In this document: one piece after another, positions 56,201-64,000 of the stretch | Position numbering within the stretch: position 1 is the stretch's first letter | Layout: the number at the start of each line of letters is the position of its first letter | From: Aphrocallistes beatrix | Taxonomy: Eukaryota; Porifera; Hexactinellida; Sceptrulophora; Aphrocallistidae | DNA length: 64,000 nucleotides | Assembly (NCBI GenBank): GCA_963281255.1 | Contig: OY725490.1 | Span: forward strand, 2,666,001-2,730,000 | Direction: 5' to 3' | The notes under the pieces: generated by a model | Databases searched by the model: none | Told to the model about the DNA's origin: nothing | What the model saw: the letters and a program-made list of their open reading frames with translations, nothing else | Program-made: the position numbers and the translations under genes

Positions 56201-59200
56201 TTGGATGACAATAAAATGCTGTGTCTTGCAAACTCAGAACGAATTAAACTCAACCCCACCATTCACATGTTATTCGAAGTCCAGGATTTAGCTGTGGCCA
56301 GCCCTTCGACTGTTAGCAGGTGCGGGATGGTGTATATTGACCCTGAGGAGTTGGGCTGGAGACCTTACGTGAAAACTTGGATCAAGGGCAAAATTCCTCC
56401 AGCAATGAAGGAAGCGACAAGAGATTATCTTTTCAACCTTTTTGATTCTTACATCGACTCTGGACTGAAATATGTTCGCAAGAATTGCCATCAAGTGATA
56501 GATCAAGTCGATATCGGAAAGGTGATCGGATTATGCGCTCTTCTAGAGGTGTTACTTTTCGATACAATCGAAGTGAGACAAGATGCTGTCCAAAATAAAT
56601 CTCAACCGAAAGTAGATTTGTCAGAGGACTCAGCTAAGCTGCATCCTCTGATCGCTTCGCTCTTCATTTTCTGCTACACTTGGAATATCGGCGGTAACAT
56701 TGCGCAGAATATGATGGAGAATTGGGACGGGTTTATTCGCGATAACTTCCAAGACCTGACTGAGGCTAGGATTCCTCCCTCTGGAGACATATTCGAGCAT
56801 TACGTCGATTTGGAAACGAAAAGATTCGAGAAGTGGGAAAAAATCCTGCCTGTTTTCACCTATAATAGAGAAGTGCCTTACTTCGATATTCTAGTCCCGA
56901 CTGTTGACACAGTCCGCTACGGCTTCTTGATGCAGAAGCTGCTAGGACAGAGGAGGGCTGTGCTGTTCACTGGGGAGACGGGAGTAGGAAAGAGTGTGAT
57001 TGCGAAAGGCCAATTGCTGACCTTGCAAAAAGAAGGATTCTATATTCCTGTAACACTCAATTTCTCTGCACAAACTTCTTCAAAGCGGACTCAAGAAATA
57101 ATTGAAAGCAAACTAGAGAAAAAGCGCAAGACTATTCTAGGCGCTCCAGCCGGGAAACACATCGTCCTCTTCGTAGACGACATGAACATGCCGAAGCTAG
57201 ACCGCTACGGGTCTCAACCGCCGATCGAGCTGCTGAGGCAGTACATGGATTTCCGTGGATTCTACGATCGCGAGAAATTGTTCTGGAAAGATATTCGTGA
57301 CGTCACAATCTCAGCAGCATGTGGACCGCCGAGTGGAGGCCGTAACCCGGTTACCCCGCGGATAATGCGGCATTTCACAATGTTCGCCATCCCCAGCCCT
57401 TCCATCAATTCCCTGAAGGGAATATTCAACGCTATTGTAGCGGGTTTTCTTGGAGATTTCACTGCCGATGTGAGTGAACTATCTGAATCCATTGTCAATG
57501 CTGCTGTCGATATCTACGGACGCATTAGTACTGATCTCCTCCCAACACCCGATAAGAGTCATTACATATTCAACCTGAGAGATCTGTCGAAGTGTATTCA
57601 GGGAGTGCTGCAAGCAGACCCTAGCATCATCAGGGAGAAGAAACAAATGGTGCGTTTATTCCTACACGAATCGATGCGTGCTTTCCACGATAGGCTGACG
57701 AATAAAACGGACAAAGGATATTTCTACGACATCCTCTCTGAGGTGTCTCTCAAATTCTTCAGTAAGGATATCCCTCCGGAGAAGTTTGAGAGCGACCCGA
57801 TCATTTTTGGAGACTTCATGAAAATGGGAGCACCGATAGCTGATCGGTTCTACGAAGAACTCGCGGATGTTAAGAAACTGCGGAATGTCCTTGGTGATTA
57901 TCTGGATGATTATAACATGAATGTGACGAAGGAAATGAACCTTGTCTTCTTCCTGGACGCTGTCGAGCATGTGTCTCGCATTGCTAGGATGGTGAGGCAG
58001 CCGAGGGGGAACGCGCTTTTGGTCGGGATTGGAGGTACAGGAAAGCAGAGTCTAACTCGCCTCGCCTCGCATATGAACGGCTACAAGTGTTTCCAGATAG
58101 AATTGAATCGTGGTTACAACTATGAATCTTTCCGCGAGGATTTGCGTTCACTCTACAACATGGCGGGTATTGAGAACCAGGACACTGTGTTCTTATTCAC
58201 AGACACACAAATCGTGGTAGAAGAATTCCTCGAGGACATCAACAATATGTTAAATTCCGGTGAAGTGCCTAATCTTTTCGAAGCAGAAGACTATGAAAAG
58301 ATTATAAACGCGACGAGACCCTTGGCCAAGGAGGTTGGTATCCTAGAGACAGACAGAGATGGGATTTTCAACTACTTTATCAGCAGGGTGCAAGATCGGC
58401 TGCATATCGTTATCTGCATGAGTCCCGTGGGTGACATGTTTAGATCGAGATGTCGTATGTTCCCATCCCTGGTTAACTGCTGTACTATCGACTGGTTCAC
58501 TGAGTGGCCAAGGGAGGCACTGCTCTCTGTAGCTAAAAGCTTGTTTGAAGAGGTTGAAACCATTGAGGAGAATCTCAAAGCTAAAATAGCTAGAATGTGT
58601 GTAGAGATACACACCAGTGTTACAAACATGGCTGACCGTTTCTTCGCAGAACTCCGTAGACGCTACTACACAACTCCCACCTCGTACCTCGAACTAATCA
58701 CTCTGTACCTGCAAATGCTGGATGAGAAACGCAAGCAGCTCACAATCGCTAGAGACAGAGTTGCTAATGGACTGAAAAAACTGGAAGAGACGAATGCCCT
58801 CGTGGATGATATGCAGAAGGAGCTAACTGCGCTGGAGCCCGAGCTTAAGAAGCGCTCTGAAGAGACGGAAGCGCTGATGATCAACCTTGAAGCCGACCAG
58901 AAGGAAGCGGGCCGTGTGAGGAAGGTCGTAGTGAAAGACCAGGCCAGTGCTCAGGTCAAGACCGAGGAAACACAGGCGATCGCTGCTGACGCCCAGAAAG
59001 ATTTAGACACAGCACTGCCAGCACTAGAGAATGCTAACAAGGCTCTAGATGCTCTTGATAAGTCTGACATTTCAGAGGTGAGAACTTTCGCGAAACCGCC
59101 ACCACTCGTCTTAACTGTAATGGAATCGGTTTGCATCCTATTCGCACAACGTCCAGACTGGAGTACCTCTAAAACACTGCTAGCCGATCCAAACTTTATC

Positions 59201-62200
59201 AAACGTCTTTTCGATTACGACAAAGACAACATTGCAGAGAGTACATTACGCAAGCTGAAGAAGTACATCGAGAACCCTAACTTCAATCCGGAAGAAGTGA
59301 ACAAATCCAGTCGGGCCTGCAAATCCATCGTCATGTGGGTCATAGCTATCGACATCTATGCCAAGGTTTTCAAAGAGGTGGAACCGAAGAGACAGCGTCT
59401 TGAGGGTGCACAAGCGGAGTTAGCTGTCGTGACGGAACAGCTCAAGAAGAAAGAAGCAGAGCTGGCGAGTGTTGAAGAGAAGATCGACCAACTCAAAGCC
59501 TCGTTCAACGAGAGTCTTTCAGAGAAAGAGAGACTCGAGTTCACGATGGCTCAGACTGCCGCACGTTTAGAGCGGGCTGGGCGCCTAACCACTGCTCTGG
59601 CGGACGAGCAGATCCGATGGGACGAGAATGTGAAGCAGTTTAACATTGAGCTGGGTAATGTGGTGGGAGATGTGTTCATCGCGGCGGCTTGTGTAGCTTA
59701 TTTCGGAGCTTTCACTGCTTCGTACCGCGTGGAGCTAGTCGACTCCTGGATAGGTAAGTGCAAGGAGCTGGATATCTCTGTCTCGGATAACTTATCATTG
59801 AATAAGGTGCTAGCTGACCCGTACGAAATCCGCCAATGGAATGCGGATGGATTGCCAAGAGACGCAGTTTCCACAGAGAATGCGATTCTCTGCACTCGAT
59901 CAAGACGTTGGTCGTTAATGATTGATCCACAAGACCAGGCCAATCGATGGATTAAAACGATGGAGTCTAAGAATGGCCTCAAAGTCATCAAGCTCAGCGA
60001 CCCAAACTACCTCCGAACGCTAGAGAACGCCATCCGCATGGGCATCCCAGTGTTGTTGGAGGAAGTGGAGGAGAGTTTAGATCCTTCACTGGAGCCTATC
60101 TTGCTTAAACAGACGTTCAGTAAAGGAGGCCGTCTCTTGATCCGATTGGGAGATTCTGATGTGGATTATGATAAGAACTTCCGGTTCTATATGACTTCCA
60201 AAATGTCCAATCCACACTACCTCCCTGAGGTGTCAATTAAAGTTACTATTATTAACTTCACTGTCACTCTATCTGGCCTGGAAGATCAGCTGTTGAGCGA
60301 CGTGGTCAGGTTGGAACGTCCCGAGTTGGAAGAGAAACGGAACGAACTGATCGTAGCCATTAACAGCGACAAGAACCAGTTGAAGGCTATCGAAGACAAG
60401 ATCCTGAAGATGCTATTCCAGGCGGAAGGGAATGTGCTGGACAATGAGGCGTTGGTGAGTGCGTTAGGTGACAGTAAGAAGACAGCTGGCGAGATCGCGA
60501 CACGTCTGGCACAGGCGGAATTGACTGAGATAGATATTTCTGCCGCCCGTGAGAAGTACCGGCCAGTGGCTACACGCGGGTCCTTGATATACTTCGTCAT
60601 TGCAACGTTGCCCGAGATTGATCCCATGTACCAATACTCGTTGAAATATTTCCAACAGTTCTTCAACGCATGTATCGAATCGAGTGAGAAGAGTTCAGTG
60701 TTAGAGACACGGCTTAGAACACTGCTCGACAATACAACCATGGTTTCGTACACAAACGTAGCTCGTGGCCTGTTTGAGCAGCACAAACTAGTCTTCTCGT
60801 TCATGCTGTGTTGTAACATTTTGCGTGAGAGTGGAGCTGTGAGTGGTGAGGAGTGGAACTTCTTCCTCAGGGGCGCGGCTGCTGGAGAGAAGGAGCGAGA
60901 TGAGATGCCCTCTATCGCTTGGCTGACTCTTGACGTTTGGTTTCAGTGTGTTGATCTTGAGGAGAATGTTAAAGCTTTCAGGGGATTAACAAGAGAGATA
61001 TTAGCTACACCCATTTTCATTACTTACGGAGATTTAGAAGTTGCATTGAATCCGTTGGAAGCAAGCGAGTTCGTGGATGCAGGGCCATTGCCTGATGATA
61101 TCGATGCATTTCGTGCAGAAAATCCAGACGCAGTACTAGGACATTGGGACGAGAGACTGACAGAATTCCAGAAATTGATTCTGATCAAAGTGTTCTGTGA
61201 AGAGAGAGTGATCTACGCTGCCTCTCTGTTCGTGACAAGGAACTTAGGCCAGGCGTTTGTGGAGAGTCCTTCCATTGAGTTGAATTTGCTCTATCAAAAT
61301 GTGAACAAGACAACCCCACTCATATTTATACTCTCCACCGGATCGGATCCGATGTCTTCCTTCATTCGCTTCGCAGAGGACATGAACTATAATGAGAGAT
61401 TCAACACGATATCTCTGGGACAGGGGCAAGGGCCTGTAGCTGATAATCTGATCTCAAAAGCCAAACTCTCTGGAGATTGGGTATTCTTACAGAATTGCCA
61501 TTTAGCTGCGTCCTGGATGCCTGAGTTGGAGATTATTGTGAAAGGTTTCCAAATTCCGGATGCGGAGATAAATGAAAATTTCCGTCTCTACCTCAGCTCA
61601 CTGCCAACCGCTTCTTTCCCAGTCTCAGTTCTGCAGAATTCTGTCAAGGTCACGAACGAACCTCCGAAAGGACTCCGTGCCAACTTGAAGCGCTCATTTG
61701 CTGAGATGAAACCTTCATTCTTTGAAGATCATATCTTGGACTTGGCTTGGAGGAAAATGATATTCGGCGTTTGTCTCTTCCATGCTGTTATATTAGAACG
61801 CAAAAAGTTCGGTCCTCTCGGCTGGAACATTCGCTACGAGTTCACTGATTCGGACAGAGAGACCGGTCTGCTCAATCTCAAGATGTTCCTTGAGGATGGG
61901 GAGATTCCCTGGGATGCGCTGACCTTCATCACGGGTGAGATTACGTACGGAGGTAGGGTGACTGATGATTGGGATCAGAGATGCCTTAGAACTGTTCTCA
62001 CGCGGTTTTTCGCACCCGAAACAATAGAACCCGGTTATCTCTTCTCAGAATCAGGTATTTATTATGCTCCGGAGGCACCCTATATAACCGATTACCGCGA
62101 GTATATCGACGGATTCCCACTTACTGATGATCCGGAAATATTCGGCATGCACGACAATGCGAATATAACGTACGAAGTTCAGGAAGGACAGTCCCTTGTC

Positions 62201-63172
62201 AAGACTATACTGTCCGTCCAGCCTAGGATGTCTACCAGTGGAGGCGGTAAAACGAGTGATGACATTGTGTACGATCTAGCCGAAAGCATTCTAAGCAAAT
62301 TCCCGGACTTGCTGGACATTGATAGAGCCCGGTCAGATCTCTTCGAGCAGAACGAAGAAGGACAGATCAACTCCTTGTCCACCGTGTTGGGCCAAGAGAT
62401 AGACAGGTACAATGCGCTGTTGAAAGTTGTGAAGAGCAGCATGCGCACCATTCAGAAAGCGATTAAAGGGTTTGTCGTCATGTCTGAGCAGTTGGAGAAG
62501 GTCTACACGAGCTTCATCAACCATCAGGTGCCGGGAATGTGGGAGAAAGCCGCGTATCCCTCCCTAAAACCGCTCGGCTCCTGGATTCAAGATCTCGTGT
62601 ACCGGATACACTTCATCTCTAACTGGATGTTGTACGGGAACCCGTCTTCCTACTGGATATCCGGGTTTTATTTCCCACAGGGCTTTCTTACCGGCACGCT
62701 ACAGAATCACGCGCGGAAATACCATCTACCAATAGATGAGCTCTCATTCATATACCAAGTACAGTCTGTGTACAGGCATCAGAAAGACGTATATGAGCAG
62801 TCACAGCTGACTGCACCTGGTGAAATACTGAAAATGGACAGCGAGATGAGCGTACCTGAAGATGGAGTGCTGGTGCATGGGTTGTACATGGACGCGTGTC
62901 GTTGGAATGATGAGACAATGCAGATAAGCAATCAACTAGACCGCGAAATGAATCCCCCCCTGCCTATGATGCATATGGAACCCCGTAGGAATTTGGTTAG
63001 GGATCCGAGCTTCTACGCAGCACCGTTGTACAAGACTTCAGCTAGAGCTGGTGTTCTCTCCACGACCGGACATTCCACCAATTTCGTAGTCGCAGTCAAT
63101 CTCCCTGCAGATAAGGACAATGGGTTCTGGATTTCGCGCGGAGCAGCTCTCCTAACCCAACTCAGCGATTAG
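50236..63172 (+). CDS. DNAH6: axonemal dynein heavy chain DNAH6, two exons
   Basis: Single-headed inner-arm axonemal dynein motor. Exons 50236-50524 and 50880-63172 (intron GTGAGT...ACAG, phase 1) give ~4,193 residues; human DNAH6 has ~4,158. The disordered N terminus leads into the tail and linker (SWKEIMR, QKCLEEYLE, FPRFYFLSNDELLEIL). P-loops: AAA1 GPAGTGKT ~1491, AAA2 GPTGGGKT ~1772, AAA3 GETGVGKS ~2128, AAA4 GIGGTGKQS ~2479. The stalk coiled coil spans ~2725-3010 with the microtubule-binding tip between its arms (~2840-2930), then AAA5-6 and the C-terminal cap ending LLTQLSD. DNAH6-specific agreement runs along the whole length, including LKARGNVE, IFTAPDIQRQLP and STTGHSTNFVV. ATG 50236 starts exon 1. 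A 12.3-kb exon is extraordinary for a gene with dozens of introns in other animals. Confidence 0.96.
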
Positions 63173-63603
63173 ATAAGTTCGTTTAATTCATCCGTACACT
63201 AAATCGAATTTCGACTATTTACTCACTGCTATGTTAATTGATTGGGTATTTATTGTTCTGAATCTATCCTAAATGATTTTATTTACCACATTATGTAAAT
63301 TACAATGCATTAATTTTCAATTTGTTCAGTATTGTGTTGCGTAAATGTAAAAATTGCACTCTAAACTCTAGAGTCAATGGATTGATTGTGTCGTTTCAAA
63401 GTGTTAGTTAAATGTTAGTGGACAAAAATATTTAATGCCAAATATTCTAAGAAATACATGCATTTTAAAAAAATCAGTATCTAACATGTAATACATACCT
63501 TACAGTATATAATAAAGCTGTAGAGAGCTTATCTTATATCTTAAAATACGAATTTGTACGTATAAAATAATGTGGGAATAAGCATACAATTTGTTAATGC
63601 AAG
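63173..63603. other. DNAH6 3' flank
   Basis: AT-rich. AATAAA at 63511-63516, ~340 nt after the stop, is the probable polyadenylation signal. No gene seen. Confidence 0.5.
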
Positions 63604-63941
63604 CAAGGCTGGATTCAGTTAACCGGTTAACCGCCGTCAATCACGGTTAATGGTTAAGAAAATCTTGGATCGGTTCTCCGATCTGCTTTATTTCTAAATA
63701 TTTAGACTCATTTCATTGTTTTTCAATGGAGATTCATGAATATTACTTCTAAAATTTTTATATTACATTATTATTTCTATTTTCTAACCAAATATTATAT
63801 TTCGAGACCAATATCAGGTTGAATATTAGTCGAAAAATCCATATTTCTACCAATTAATATTGACATCAGTTAACCGGTTAACCGCCATGGAGGAAACCAA
63901 AATAACTGAGCCCGAAAATCGGTTTACCAACCCCAGCCCTG
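63604..63941. mobile_element. hAT-like element at the right edge
   Basis: The left end CAAGGCTGG and right end CCAGCCCTG are inverse apart from one base. TTAACCGGTTAACCG recurs near both ends. The flanks AATGCAAG and GATGCAGG look like an imperfect 8-bp duplication. A truncated relative lies at 29476-29715. Confidence 0.65.
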
Positions 63942-64000
63942 ATGCAGGTAACATTAAATCTTGTGGATTTCTAGTGTGAAATTCAGACTCTTCCATTCAA

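Overview
The window is eukaryotic nuclear DNA, most likely from an invertebrate or early-branching animal. It is AT-rich, packed with small DNA-transposon relics, and carries an axonemal dynein, a mitochondrial phosphate carrier, a PP2A B56 subunit, an SLC17 transporter with ordinary GT-AG introns, and a PDCL3 gene with what looks like a minor-spliceosome (U12, AT-AC) intron. I cannot name the lineage from sequence alone. Most genes here have few or no introns: B56, SLC25A3, SMARCAL1-like, the NDUFB10-like and ERICH2-like genes and the orphan membrane family are each a single exon, and a ~4,190-residue dynein heavy chain has one visible intron.

Layout. 1-554: 3' end of MYG1. 1734-3137: PP2A B56. 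5063-29141: a tandem, same-strand (minus) array of six copies of an unrecognised ~700-residue multi-pass membrane protein with a cysteine-rich, N-glycosylated ectodomain. Three copies are intact (8599-10725, 13607-15661, 17056-19182) and three are broken (5063-7213, 23332-25477, 27314-29141). Part of the array is a recent tandem duplication with ~8.45 kb period, and transposon insertions present in one unit and absent in the other mark events after the duplication. 29142-31440: nested transposon debris. 31730-35358: PDCL3 in four exons. 35996-36583: a 195-residue two-TM orphan that may be a short relative of the array family.

37452-49976 (minus): an SLC17-type transporter in nine visible exons. 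Its introns hold four opposite-strand genes (NDUFB10-like, SLC25A3, SMARCAL1-like, ERICH2-like) and a composite repeat island (44820-47646) with 140-bp satellite monomers, a 10-bp-period GTTTAAAC array, piggyBac-like TTAA elements and a structured GC-rich dispersed repeat. The SLC17 first exon(s) are not seen; either they lie beyond the window, which would make the dynein another nested gene, or they are lost. 50236-63172: DNAH6-type axonemal dynein heavy chain. 63604-63941: another hAT-like element.

The housekeeping and ciliary genes look unrelated in function; adjacency is mainly physical nesting. The most novel content is the orphan receptor-like array, with near-identical promoters and membrane segments but patchy ectodomain divergence, mosaic copies and pseudogenes. 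This is a pattern familiar from recognition or allorecognition-type families, although function here is pure inference.
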